Of a DNA stretch of 64,000 nucleotides, positions 39,222-47,640 are shown piece after piece. The notes beneath the pieces were generated by a model. It saw only the letters and a program-made list of their open reading frames with translations, searched no databases and was not told where the DNA came from. Positions within the stretch are counted from its first letter, which is position 1. The number at the start of each line of letters is the position of its first letter. The stretch is from Falsochrobactrum shanghaiense (GTDB taxonomy: Bacteria > Pseudomonadota > Alphaproteobacteria > Rhizobiales > Rhizobiaceae), in contig NZ_QGDB01000001.1 of the NCBI RefSeq assembly GCF_003149535.1, positions 744,001-808,000 on the forward strand. The letters are read 5' to 3'. Made by a program: the position numbers and the translations under genes.

Positions 39222-40042
39222 GCGTCTTCTTCGCCAATATGGGCCGGAAGGCAAAAAATTCCGGCAGGCTTCCGGCTTATCGCCGCAATGCTGGTTATGA
39301 TAGCAATATGATTACAGGCAGACGGACAGAGGCGGTATCGTCGATGGCAGATGTGGCTTGGCGTCGACGACGCCCCGCCCTTGCGCCGTTCGCTCTTCTA
39401 TCTGTTGTGGGTAAATTCATGTGGTCTGTCATCATGCGCGTGTTCCGACGACTTCAGCCCGTATCCATTTTCCTCTTTTTGGCCCTCATCGCCTTTCTGA
39501 TCGGCTTTGTCGTCTTTGGCGAAAAGGTGACGGGCATGCAGCCGCCTGTCCTCGAAGAGCCCGCCGATGCCATCGTGGTTCTGACCGGCGGGCAATCGCG
39601 CATTCGCGCCGCGCTGGAGCTTCTTGCGCAAAAGCGCGGCAAGCGGCTATTGATCAGCGGCGTTCATCCTTCCACCAATGAGAAATCGCTTCAGCGCGCG
39701 ACGCATAGCGAACCGGCGCTATTCGATTGCTGCGTCGATCTTGATCGTTCCGCGCTCAATACGGCGGGCAATGCGACCGAAAGCGAGCACTGGATTCGCG
39801 CCAATGACTATCATCGCGTGATCGTCGTCACCAATAATTATCATATTCCGCGCAGCATTCTCGAAATGTCGAGCCGCATGGACGATGTCGAATTCATTCC
39901 TTATCCGGTGGTCAATGGCGAAAAGCGCGAACATGGCTGGGTGGCGGAAGGCGACACGCTGCGGGTGCTGCTCATCGAATATGTCAAATATCTGGGCGCG
40001 GCTATCCGTGTCGGCTGGGCGTCGCTTTTCGAAAACCGCTGA
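39218..40042 (+). CDS. YdcF family (DUF218) membrane protein
   Basis: A protein of up to 274 residues. A transmembrane helix (VSIFLFLALIAFLIGFVVFG, about 83-102) is followed by the DUF218 domain (PADAIVVLTGGQSRIRAALELL, a TAGNATESEHW segment, VIVVTNNYHIPRSILEM). DUF218/SanA-like proteins have been linked to envelope barrier function and lipid-linked precursors; no reaction is proven. The start at 39218 overlaps ftsX, with GGGAG upstream, but leaves a 70-residue Arg-rich N terminus; 39308, 39344 or 39419 are possible starts. It is in the ftsEX-plsC unit. Confidence 0.85.
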   Translation: MSVFFANMGRKAKNSGRLPAYRRNAGYDSNMITGRRTEAVSSMADVAWRRRRPALAPFALLSVVGKFMWSVIMRVFRRLQPVSIFLFLALIAFLIGFVVFGEKVTGMQPPVLEEPADAIVVLTGGQSRIRAALELLAQKRGKRLLISGVHPSTNEKSLQRATHSEPALFDCCVDLDRSALNTAGNATESEHWIRANDYHRVIVVTNNYHIPRSILEMSSRMDDVEFIPYPVVNGEKREHGWVAEGDTLRVLLIEYVKYLGAAIRVGWASLFENR

Positions 40043-40201
40043 TCGCATCCGTTTTGCGGCAATGCGTGAAATCCATATGGAAAAAACCGTGCATCCTGTT
40101 ATATCGGGTGCCGTCGCTTTCAAGGAAAGCCATCAATTTTCGCCCGATCGATCCGCAGCCATGCGGGTCAAGCGGAGCCAGCCAAGGTCCTCGCCGATAC
40201 G

Positions 40202-40984
40202 ATGCTTCTCTATCTGCGCTCCATTCTCTTCAATCTGGCGTTCTATGTCTGCACAGCCGTGCAGATGGTCGTCTATACGCCGTTTTATTTCCTGCTGCCG
40301 CGCAAGAAGGCGTGGATTATTCCGAAAGCCTGGGCGCGCGGCAATCTGTGGCTGCAAAAATATATCGCAGGCACCGATTGCGTCATCGAAGGGCTGGAGA
40401 ACATCCCCGACGGCGCCTATATCGTCGCGCCCAAGCACCAGTCCGCATGGGATACTTTCGCCTTTCTGCCGCGGCTCGACGATCCGGTGCTGATCCTCAA
40501 GCGCGAGCTGATGCGCATTCCGCTCTTCGGCTGGTATGTCGCCAAGATGGAAATGATCCCCGTCGATCGCGGATCGCGCGTCAAGGCGCTGCATTCCATC
40601 ACCAAGGGTGCGGAAAAGGCGATTGCCGAAGGCCGCCAGATACTCATCTATCCGGAAGGCACGCGCCGCGCGCCGGGCGCGCCGCCGCATTATAAATACG
40701 GCATCGTCCATCTTTATGAGGCGCTCGATCTTCCGGTCCTGCCGATTGCCCATAATGCCGGGCTTTACTGGCCGCGGCGCAAGTTCCTGCGCCATCCCGG
40801 CACCATCCGCGCCCGCATCCTGCCGCCGATTCCGCCCGGGCTGGACAAGGACGAGTTTCTGCGCCGGCTGATCGAAACGACCGAGGGCGCCTGTGACGAA
40901 CTGCTGGTTGCGGCAAGCCGCGATCCCAATCCTCCGCCCATGCCGCCCACTGCAATTGAGCGCCTCAAGGAACTTGGCGCGTGA
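40202..40984 (+). CDS. plsC: 1-acyl-sn-glycerol-3-phosphate acyltransferase
   Basis: Makes phosphatidic acid from lysophosphatidic acid at the inner membrane. The protein has 260 residues. It has an N-terminal hydrophobic helix, then the catalytic HX4D motif as KHQSAWDTF. The substrate motif is PVDRGSRVKAL and the third block is IYPEGTRRAPGAPPHYK; the PIAHNAGLYWP segment follows. The family may also include ornithine-lipid acyltransferases (OlsA), which cannot be excluded. The 159-bp gap before it contains no clear gene. Confidence 0.9.
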   Translation: MLLYLRSILFNLAFYVCTAVQMVVYTPFYFLLPRKKAWIIPKAWARGNLWLQKYIAGTDCVIEGLENIPDGAYIVAPKHQSAWDTFAFLPRLDDPVLILKRELMRIPLFGWYVAKMEMIPVDRGSRVKALHSITKGAEKAIAEGRQILIYPEGTRRAPGAPPHYKYGIVHLYEALDLPVLPIAHNAGLYWPRRKFLRHPGTIRARILPPIPPGLDKDEFLRRLIETTEGACDELLVAASRDPNPPPMPPTAIERLKELGA

Positions 40985-41122
40985 GCGATAGGCCAAATTC
41001 TGTATTTTCCCGCTTCGACAAGACCGCGCGTGACGACAATTCGTCGCGTTGGGTTGAAGTTTCGTTTTTCTTGCACCTAACCTTCAAACCCGTTATCAGA
41101 GCGCGACACGAAAGGACACATC

Positions 41123-41653
41123 ATGAATATTGATGCCATCTCCATCGGCTCCAATCCGCCCGAAGACGTCAACGTGATCATCGAAGTTCCTGTCGGCGGG
41201 CAGCCGATCAAGTACGAGATGGACAAGCAGGCTGGCGCGCTGATTGTGGACCGTTTCCTCTATACGCCAATGACCTATCCGGGCAATTACGGCTTCGTGC
41301 CGCATACGCTCTCGGAAGACGGCGATCCGATCGACGTTCTGGTGTGCAATACCCGTCCGCTGGTTCCGGGCTGCGTGATCAATGTGCGCCCGATCGGCGT
41401 TCTGGTCATGGAAGACAATTCCGGCAAGGACGAGAAGATCATCGCCGTGCCGTCGCCGCATCTCACGCGGCGTTATGAAAAGATCCATGACTATTCCGAC
41501 CTGCCGGAAATCACGCTCAAGCAGATCCAGCATTTCTTCGAGCACTACAAGGATCTGGAACCCGGCAAATGGGTGAAGATCGGCGACTGGGGCGACGAAG
41601 ACTATGCGCGCAAGTTCATTGTCGAGGCAATCGAACGCGCCAAGGGAAAATAA
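41123..41653 (+). CDS. ppa: Inorganic pyrophosphatase
   Basis: Hydrolyses pyrophosphate, pulling biosynthetic reactions forward. The protein has 176 residues of the family I hexameric type. [19 protein letters not shown] carries the active-site Glu/Lys, [19 protein letters not shown] follows, and the metal-binding acidic signature is [10 protein letters not shown]. The start ATG 41123 follows CGAAAGGACACATC. A very clear terminator lies 22 bp after the stop. Confidence 0.97.
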   Translation: MNIDAISIGSNPPEDVNVIIEVPVGGQPIKYEMDKQAGALIVDRFLYTPMTYPGNYGFVPHTLSEDGDPIDVLVCNTRPLVPGCVINVRPIGVLVMEDNSGKDEKIIAVPSPHLTRRYEKIHDYSDLPEITLKQIQHFFEHYKDLEPGKWVKIGDWGDEDYARKFIVEAIERAKGK

Positions 41654-41674
41654 TCAGCCCATCCCTGTTCAATG

Positions 41675-41704
41675 AAAACGCCCGGTCGATGCCGGGCGTT
41701 TTTT
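41675..41704. terminator. Terminator between convergent ppa and yggT
   Basis: AAAACGCCCGG (41675-41685) with CCGGGCGTTTT and a T6 run to 41704, around a 6-nt loop. The A-tract on the left makes it bidirectional, serving ppa and the convergent YggT gene. Confidence 0.92.
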
Positions 41705-41711
41705 GCGTCTG

Positions 41712-42002
41712 CTATATGAGCGCCGGAAGCAGCGTCGTCCACATGAACTGGCGGATGAAGAAGATGATCAGCAGCAGGATGATCGGCGAAATGTCGATGC
41801 CGCCCAGATTGGGCAGGATATTGCGGATCGGGCGCAGGACAGGTTCTGTCACCTTATAGAGAAATTCACCGATCGAAGCGACAAAACGATTGGAGGAATT
41901 GACCACATTAAACGCGTAGAGCCATGAATAGATGGCACTCGCGATGATGATCCATGTGTAAATATCAAGCGCCAGATCAATGGTGCGAAACAATGCGATC
42001 AT
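41712..42002 (-). CDS. YggT family membrane protein
   Basis: A 96-residue protein with two long hydrophobic helices (about 7-30 and 68-92) flanking the family-specific loop [19 protein letters not shown]. YggT proteins have been linked to osmotic stress and cell division in various bacteria; the molecular role is unknown. ATG 42002 is chosen because it gives [13 protein letters not shown], the typical start. The longer frame adds 22 basic residues. Confidence 0.9.
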   Translation of the reverse strand: MIALFRTIDLALDIYTWIIIASAIYSWLYAFNVVNSSNRFVASIGEFLYKVTEPVLRPIRNILPNLGGIDISPIILLLIIFFIRQFMWTTLLPALI

Positions 42003-42094
42003 TAAACATTTCTCCCTGAGAATTTGCCGAGATGTAGCGTTTGCCCGGCGCAAGAACAAGAGGGCCATGGCGCTGGAATGCAGTTGAGGGCGGT

Positions 42095-42200
42095 TTAAAG
42101 CGTGTCGCGATCTTTCAGATTCGCTCTTACGCTTTTAGTTTTTGTTTTAACGCGCATCTTTTTCCGAAAACCGTTTCACACTTTTCGGGATGCGCTTTAA
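42095..42200. repeat. Bru-RS-like palindromic repeat, long form
   Basis: A 106-bp element with inverted ends TTAAAGCG / CGCTTTAA and an inner CCGAAAACCGTTTCACACTTTTCGG hairpin. It is clearly related over its whole length to the element at 62988-63093. Its right end reaches into the 3' end of the ChaC gene and supplies its TAA stop. Confidence 0.85.
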
Positions 42201-42751
42201 GCGGCATTGCTGCGAATGAGCGCATCGATATGTTCGAGCGTATGATCGCGCACCCGCATATTGCGCAAATGTGCAACCGTGTTGGTGACATAGTCGATAT
42301 TCGCGCCCGATTCGCCATGCGCGGATGTGATGATTGCCGCGGCTTCCTCATGGCTCAGCAGGCCGGCATATTGCGCGTGGCGGCGGTCGGCCACATAGGT
42401 CACCGCCTCGACCTTGCGGCCATCGGCCAGCTGCAGGCGCAGCCATTTTTCATGATAAACGCTGTGAGACATTTCGCGCTCACGCAAATAGACCATCACC
42501 TCGTCCGTCATGTCGCCGGGAACGCGAAAGCCCATGCCAAGGCAGGAGCCTCCGGCATCGAGGCCCAGCACCAGACCGGGCTGGTCGGGGGTTCCGCGAT
42601 GAACATGGGAGTAGATGCACAGGCTGCGGCGATAGCCATGCAAGCGCGCGCGCACGGTTTCCACATGCGCGAATCCGGGCCGCCACATCAGCGAACCGTA
42701 GCCGAATACCCAGAAGTCGTTATCGTGTCGATTGTCAGTATGCATTGCCAT
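42197..42751 (-). CDS. ChaC-type gamma-glutamylcyclotransferase
   Basis: A 184-residue protein of the GGCT fold that releases 5-oxoproline from gamma-glutamyl peptides, probably glutathione. The substrate-binding N terminus is FWVFGYGSLMWRPGF. LCIYSHVHRGTPDQPGLVLGL matches the ChaC family block, and catalytic Glu lies in the YLREREM region. The ATG at 42751 (or 42745) starts the domain; the longer frame from TTG 42793 is not needed. The stop codon lies within the end of a palindromic repeat. Confidence 0.88.
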   Translation of the reverse strand: MAMHTDNRHDNDFWVFGYGSLMWRPGFAHVETVRARLHGYRRSLCIYSHVHRGTPDQPGLVLGLDAGGSCLGMGFRVPGDMTDEVMVYLREREMSHSVYHEKWLRLQLADGRKVEAVTYVADRRHAQYAGLLSHEEAAAIITSAHGESGANIDYVTNTVAHLRNMRVRDHTLEHIDALIRSNAA

Positions 42752-42968
42752 GAATGTATCAATATTTGTCGGAACATGGCGATTTTTCGTCAAAAATAAT
42801 GATTAGTCCCGGTTTTTTGTGCGGCCATCCTTTCCTAGACTCAATCCTGCCATAATATGGTCAGCACTAGTGGTGGAACTGAAATTCGCATCCCGTCAGG
42901 CAACACTGAAGGTGCATGTCGATATATCCCACATTTATCGTCATCCGATCAGATACAGGGCATTTTCA

Positions 42969-43988
42969 ATGGTGCAAACCGGAACAGGGCATAGGAAATC
43001 CAGAAAGCGCCTTGTCACGATTGCGATTCTTCTCCTTGTTGTCATCGCCGCCTATACGGCGGGCTGGTTCTATGTCGCAGACCGTCTCGAAACGCGCGCC
43101 AGAGCCGATATGGCGAAGCTTGCGGCGCAGGGCGTGGGCGCGCAATGTGAAAACCTGCATATGGGCGGCTATCCGTTGCGTATCGACGTGGTCTGCGAGA
43201 GCATTTCATGGCAGCGGCCAGCGGCCGGCATGGCCTTGCGGGCAGGGCGCTTTACTTCCGGCTCACCGGTCTATGCGCCGCGCTCGCTCAGCAACGAGAT
43301 GGCCGGACCGGCCCTGATCGAGTTTCCGGGGTTGCAGCCGCTGGAAGTCAACTGGAGCAAATTTACCTCCAATACCCGGCTTTCGCGTCCGTTCCCCACA
43401 GAAATCGAGCTTGATGCGCGCGATGTCGCGGTCGGCAGGCGCACCGAAACGACAACCACCAAGCCGATTGGCATGCTGGAGCACATGTATATGCGGCTGA
43501 GCAGCGTGGATGACCTGCTGAAGCTCAATGGCCGCTTTGCGGCGTTCAAGCTTGCGCCTGCGGTTATCGGACAGGCCAAAAGCCCGGAAATCGACGGTCT
43601 GGCGGATATTCAGATTTCCAATGCCGCAACATTTCTGGCTCCAAGCCCCTCGCCAATGAGCGAGCGCCTGCGCGGGCATGGCGGAATTATCAATCAGGCT
43701 TTTCTCTCGATGCCCAATGGCGCGATGGTTTCGGTGGCGGGGCCTTTTTCGGTCGATATGGAAGGGCTGATCGACGCCGATCTCAAGGTGACGATGGTCA
43801 ATCCGCAATCCTTCGCGCAGGCGGGGCAGGTGCTGTTTCCCGAGCAGGGCGGCAATATCGCCACGGTCCTGTTTGCGCTTTCTGCCATGCCCAAAGACGA
43901 AAACGGCAATCCCGTGCTGGAGATTGCCGTTCGCAAGGGCCGCGCCAGTGCGGGCTTTATTCCGCTGGGTCGCTTACCCCAGCTTTAG
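42969..43988 (+). CDS. DUF2125 membrane-anchored periplasmic protein
   Basis: A 339-residue protein with a basic N terminus (GHRKSRKR), one membrane helix (TIAILLLVVIAAYTAGWFYVA, about 18-38), and a large DUF2125 domain. CENLHMGGYPLRIDVVCESI is its conserved opening, with two cysteines. The function is unknown; the fold is reminiscent of AsmA-type envelope proteins. ATG 42969 is chosen because the preceding frame is not conserved-looking. Its last 32 bp overlap the 3' end of tyrC on the other strand. Confidence 0.85.
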   Translation: MVQTGTGHRKSRKRLVTIAILLLVVIAAYTAGWFYVADRLETRARADMAKLAAQGVGAQCENLHMGGYPLRIDVVCESISWQRPAAGMALRAGRFTSGSPVYAPRSLSNEMAGPALIEFPGLQPLEVNWSKFTSNTRLSRPFPTEIELDARDVAVGRRTETTTTKPIGMLEHMYMRLSSVDDLLKLNGRFAAFKLAPAVIGQAKSPEIDGLADIQISNAATFLAPSPSPMSERLRGHGGIINQAFLSMPNGAMVSVAGPFSVDMEGLIDADLKVTMVNPQSFAQAGQVLFPEQGGNIATVLFALSAMPKDENGNPVLEIAVRKGRASAGFIPLGRLPQL

Positions 43989-44907
43989 TTTGCGCCGCCT
44001 GACGCCCGAAATCGGGCGCATCGATTTCCTGTCCCGCATCGATGATGCCGCGACGAACAGCGCGCGTGCGCGTGAAAAGGTCGAACAGCGCATCACCATC
44101 GCCCCAGCGTATCGCGCGCTGCAAGGAAGCGAGGTCTTCCGAGAAGCGCCCCAGCATTTCAAGGATGGCATCCTTGTTGTGCAGGCACACATCGCGCCAC
44201 ATGGTGGGGTCCGATGCGGCAAGGCGGGTGAAGTCGCGAAAACCGGAGGCCGAATATTTGATGACTTCCGATTTCGTCACCTGTTCGAGATCGCTGGCCG
44301 TGCCGACGATATTATAGGCAATGATGTGTGGCAGGTGCGAAACGATGGCCAGCACCAGATCGTGGTGCTGCGGGTCCATCTGGTCGAGGCGCGAACCGCA
44401 GGCCGTCCAGAAGGCAGTCAGCCTTTCAAGCGCTGCCGCATCCGTTTGAGGCAGGGGCGTGAGAATGCACCAGCGATTGGTGAAAAGCTCGGCAAAGCCT
44501 GCATCCGGCCCGGAATATTCCGTGCCTGCCAGCGGATGGCCCGGAATGAAGTGGACGTTTTCGGGCAGTTCCGGCTGCATCTGCGCAATCACCGACGCCT
44601 TGGTGGAGCCGACATCGGTGACGATGGCTCCCGGCTTGAGATTGCCCGCGATCTGGCGCGCGACCGTCCCCGACGAGCCGACCGGCACTGAAATGATGAC
44701 GAGATCCGCATCACGCACGGCTTCAGCGCTGTCGGTCGAATAGCTGTCGCCAAGGCCAAGCTGTTGGGCGCGTGCCAGCGTATCCGCGCTGCGGGTTGCG
44801 ATGGCGATATGATCGGCCAGACCCTCGCGGCGGATGACGCGCGCAAGTGACGAGCCTATCAGGCCGATACCGACCAGAGCGATCTTGTTGAAATGAATTT
44901 TCGACAT
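43957..44907 (-). CDS. tyrC: Prephenate/arogenate dehydrogenase
   Basis: Oxidative decarboxylation of prephenate (or arogenate) in tyrosine synthesis. The protein has 316 residues. The NAD-binding GIGLIGSSLAR is at about residue 13. Active-site motifs are IVTDVGSTKASV, FIPGHPLAGTEYSGP and DLVLAIVSHLPHIIAYN, with the catalytic His in SHLPH. It follows hisC on the same strand with a 4-bp gap, the aromatic amino-acid pair common in Rhizobiales. Substrate preference between prephenate and arogenate is not decided by sequence. Confidence 0.92.
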   Translation of the reverse strand: MSKIHFNKIALVGIGLIGSSLARVIRREGLADHIAIATRSADTLARAQQLGLGDSYSTDSAEAVRDADLVIISVPVGSSGTVARQIAGNLKPGAIVTDVGSTKASVIAQMQPELPENVHFIPGHPLAGTEYSGPDAGFAELFTNRWCILTPLPQTDAAALERLTAFWTACGSRLDQMDPQHHDLVLAIVSHLPHIIAYNIVGTASDLEQVTKSEVIKYSASGFRDFTRLAASDPTMWRDVCLHNKDAILEMLGRFSEDLASLQRAIRWGDGDALFDLFTRTRAVRRGIIDAGQEIDAPDFGRQAAQTKAGVSDPAE

Positions 44908-44911
44908 GGTG

Positions 44912-46018
44912 CTATTTTAAAAACTCTTTGAGGGCGTCCACGACGCCGCGATTGGCTTCTTCCGGTCCGACTGTCATGCGCAGCGCGTTGGGGAAACCGT
45001 ATCCGCCAACGCGGCGCAGGATATAGCCGCGCCTTGAGAGCCACTCATCAGCCTTGTCCGCGCTATGGGCGGCATCTTCGGGAAAATGGATCAGCAGGAA
45101 ATTCGTCACCGACGGCGTGACGCGCAGGCCGAGCTTCGCAAATTCCTCGCTCAGCCAGTTCAGCCATTTTTCGTTGTAGGCCACCGACTTTTCGACATGC
45201 GCGCGGTCACGGATCGCAGCGGAGCCTGCGGCGATTGCGGCCGAGTTCATGTTGAAGGGGCCGCGAATGCGATTGATCGCATCGATGACATGCAAAGGCC
45301 CATACATCCAGCCGATGCGCAGGCCCGGCAGGCCGTGGATTTTGGAGAAGGTGCGCGTCATGACGACATTCTCGCTCGACGAGACCAGTTCAAGGCCCGT
45401 TTCATAATCATTGCGGCGCACATATTCGGCATAGGCGGCATCGAGCACCAGCAGCACATTTTTGGGCAGGCCCGCATGCAGGCGGCGCACTTCCTCGAAC
45501 GGCAGATAGGTGCCGGTCGGATTGGCCGGATTGGCGATGAAAACCAGTTTCGTGCGCGGCGAGATACCGGCCAGAATCGCATCGACATCGATGCGCTCGT
45601 TCTTTTCCCTGACGGTAACGGGCGTTGCGCCCGCAGCCATCGTCTGAATCTTGTAGACGGCAAAACCATGCTCGGTGATGATGGATTCATCGCCCGGCGC
45701 AAGATAGGTCTGGCACAAAAGCCCCAGCAGCTCGTCCGAGCCGTTACCGCAGATGATGTTGGCGACATTGAGCCCCTGCGTTTCGGCAATTGCCTGCCGC
45801 AGCGCCAGCGCCTGCCCGTCGGGATATATGGCCAGATGGTCGCCACAATATCGATAGGCTTCGATCGCATGGGGGCTGGGTCCCAATGGCGTCTCGTTGG
45901 AGGAGAGCTTATAGACCTTGGCAACACCTTCCACATGTTCCTTGCCCGGCACATAGGCTGCAATATCGAGCAGGCCGGCCTTGGGCTGGGGACGGGTGAG
46001 GTTTTGCTGTTCGGTCAT
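44912..46018 (-). CDS. hisC: Histidinol-phosphate / aromatic aminotransferase
   Basis: Fold-type I PLP aminotransferase, 368 residues. The PLP lysine is in [17 protein letters not shown], with further cofactor-binding segments [23 protein letters not shown] and [11 protein letters not shown]. Family members use histidinol phosphate and also prephenate or aromatic keto acids. The position immediately before tyrC suggests a main role in Tyr/Phe synthesis here, and a second hisC may exist for histidine. Confidence 0.9.
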   Translation of the reverse strand: MTEQQNLTRPQPKAGLLDIAAYVPGKEHVEGVAKVYKLSSNETPLGPSPHAIEAYRYCGDHLAIYPDGQALALRQAIAETQGLNVANIICGNGSDELLGLLCQTYLAPGDESIITEHGFAVYKIQTMAAGATPVTVREKNERIDVDAILAGISPRTKLVFIANPANPTGTYLPFEEVRRLHAGLPKNVLLVLDAAYAEYVRRNDYETGLELVSSSENVVMTRTFSKIHGLPGLRIGWMYGPLHVIDAINRIRGPFNMNSAAIAAGSAAIRDRAHVEKSVAYNEKWLNWLSEEFAKLGLRVTPSVTNFLLIHFPEDAAHSADKADEWLSRRGYILRRVGGYGFPNALRMTVGPEEANRGVVDALKEFLK

Positions 46019-46099
46019 GATTTGGCTCCGCCAAAAAGGACTAGGGATAAGGTTACGATGCGGGCATAAACCGCCATCGCGCGCAAGTCGAGAAAAACC

Positions 46100-46864
46100 T
46101 TATTTGCGGCGGTTGTGGAGGCCCTTGCGCAAGCCGCTGACCGGGGTGCCATGGGGGGCGAGTGCGGGGACGAAGACGCGGCGTGAGGAGCGCCGGGCGA
46201 CCGGCAGGCCCTGATAGAGCCGCTTTTGCGCCTCGACCACCAGAACGCCCGCAAAAAGCGGCCATAATTTTCGCCCCATCCCTTCCATCGCCATGCAGGG
46301 CCGCATCATCCAGCGCCGGGTTACAGGCGGAAAATGCAGCGAATTGCTCAAGTTGTTGACGGTGAAATTGGCTTCGCGCAGCAGCGCGGTCAATTGCGTG
46401 CGGCTATAGGGGCGACCGCTGCCAAAAGGCGTATGGTCGAGGCGTGCCCAGACGCCGCGCCGGTTTGGGACGACGATGACGAGCCGCCCGTTGGGCGCAA
46501 GTACGCGCCACATTTCCTTTAGCGATTCGGCGGCATTTTCCGCATATTCGAGCGCATGGACCATCAATATGCGGTCGATGGAGGAATCGGGCAGCGGCAA
46601 GTCCTCGTCAAAAACCAGGGCGGTCGCGGATTTTTCCGCCGAAGGCCATGCGATTGCGCCCTGACCGGCGGGCATGAAGGCAAAGCTGCGCTCGGTATCG
46701 GCGCTGAAACGATCGAGATAGGGCAGGCTGTAGCCAAGCCCGACCAGCCTTTCATTGGCCACGGGTTCCCAAAGGGCCGCCAGCGACATACGGATCGCGC
46801 GCTCGGTCAGATGACCAAGCGTGGTGCCGTAAAAAGAGCGCAGTTCGATAATGTCCGGGTGCAT
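46100..46864 (-). CDS. Class I SAM-dependent methyltransferase
   Basis: A 254-residue protein with a methyltransferase type 11 core. The acidic post-motif I loop is in ALVFDEDLPLPDSSIDRILMVHALE, and MWRVLAPNGRLVIVVPNRRGVWARLDHTPFG includes the typical motif III region. The glycine-rich motif I is degenerate here (YSLPYLDRFS region), so catalytic competence is uncertain. The substrate is unknown. The C-terminal 30 residues are basic. It lies upstream of hisC-tyrC on the same strand with an 81-bp gap. Confidence 0.82.
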   Translation of the reverse strand: MHPDIIELRSFYGTTLGHLTERAIRMSLAALWEPVANERLVGLGYSLPYLDRFSADTERSFAFMPAGQGAIAWPSAEKSATALVFDEDLPLPDSSIDRILMVHALEYAENAAESLKEMWRVLAPNGRLVIVVPNRRGVWARLDHTPFGSGRPYSRTQLTALLREANFTVNNLSNSLHFPPVTRRWMMRPCMAMEGMGRKLWPLFAGVLVVEAQKRLYQGLPVARRSSRRVFVPALAPHGTPVSGLRKGLHNRRK

Positions 46865-46996
46865 GGCGGCAGGCTATAACAAATCGAAAGATTGGGAAAC
46901 GGATAAGCTGTTTACGCCACGGGATGGAATTTTGCAAAACCATGCTATAGACCGTGGCTTTCATCCCCTCGCGGCGCCAGAGCAGGAGACCCGCAA

Positions 46997-47533
46997 ATGC
47001 CAGTAGTGGGCGGCAAAACCATAGATGTGCTTTTCAGCGCGGACGATATAGCCTCGCGTAATCTCGCGCTCGCGCAGGATATTGCAAAACACGGGTTTCA
47101 CGATCTGCTGACGGTTTCAATCCTCAAGGGGTCGTTCATTTTCGCAGCCGACCTCATTCGCGCCATGCATGGCGCAGGCGTGGAGCCGGATGTCGAATTC
47201 ATCACCGTGTCGAGCTATGGCGCAGGCACGACCAGCGGGGAAGTGCGCCTGCTGCGCGACATCGACAGTGATGTGCGCGATCGCGACGTGCTGCTGATCG
47301 ACGATATTCTCGAATCGGGCAAGACGCTGAAATTCGTGCGCGACCTGATGCTCGAACGCGGCGCGCGCAGCGTCAGCATCGCCGTGCTGCTCGACAAGAG
47401 CATGCGGCGCAAGGTGGAACTCGATGCCGATTTCGTCGCCTTTGAATGCCCGGATTATTTCGTCGTGGGCTATGGCATGGACGTCGCCCATGCCTTCCGG
47501 CAATTGCCCTATGTCGGGCATGTGAGGGATTAA
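46997..47533 (+). CDS. hpt: Hypoxanthine phosphoribosyltransferase
   Basis: Purine salvage enzyme converting hypoxanthine (and often guanine) to the nucleotide. The protein has 178 residues. The PRPP-binding motif is VLLIDDILESGKTLKFV, the flexible-loop region is SSYGAGTTSGEVRLL, and VLKGSFIFAADLIRAM comes from the substrate-binding strand. ATG 46997 follows AGCAGGAGACCCGCAA. A palindromic repeat starts 4 bp after the stop. Confidence 0.93.
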   Translation: MPVVGGKTIDVLFSADDIASRNLALAQDIAKHGFHDLLTVSILKGSFIFAADLIRAMHGAGVEPDVEFITVSSYGAGTTSGEVRLLRDIDSDVRDRDVLLIDDILESGKTLKFVRDLMLERGARSVSIAVLLDKSMRRKVELDADFVAFECPDYFVVGYGMDVAHAFRQLPYVGHVRD

Positions 47534-47536
47534 TTT

Positions 47537-47640
47537 AGAGCGGTTCCTGTTTAAACGGAGACATCGGAACCGCTCTATCTATTTGTTTTTACGCATTATC
47601 CAGACGCAAAACCGTTTCACACTTTTGCTGGAAATGCTCT
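47537..47640. repeat. Composite palindromic repeat between hpt and the DUF4175 gene
   Basis: AGAGCGGTTCC (47537-47547) pairs with GGAACCGCTCT (47566-47576), then a 68-bp segment (47573-47640) follows that differs from 63122-63189 at a single base. The right half equals that of the 21262 repeat. The terminal CTCTA supplies the TAG stop of the convergent DUF4175 gene. Confidence 0.9.

Noticed and set aside
46100..46864. Broken methyltransferase (degenerate motif I)
   Set aside because: The frame is intact and the rest of the fold is conserved, so it is kept as a gene with a note on uncertain activity.
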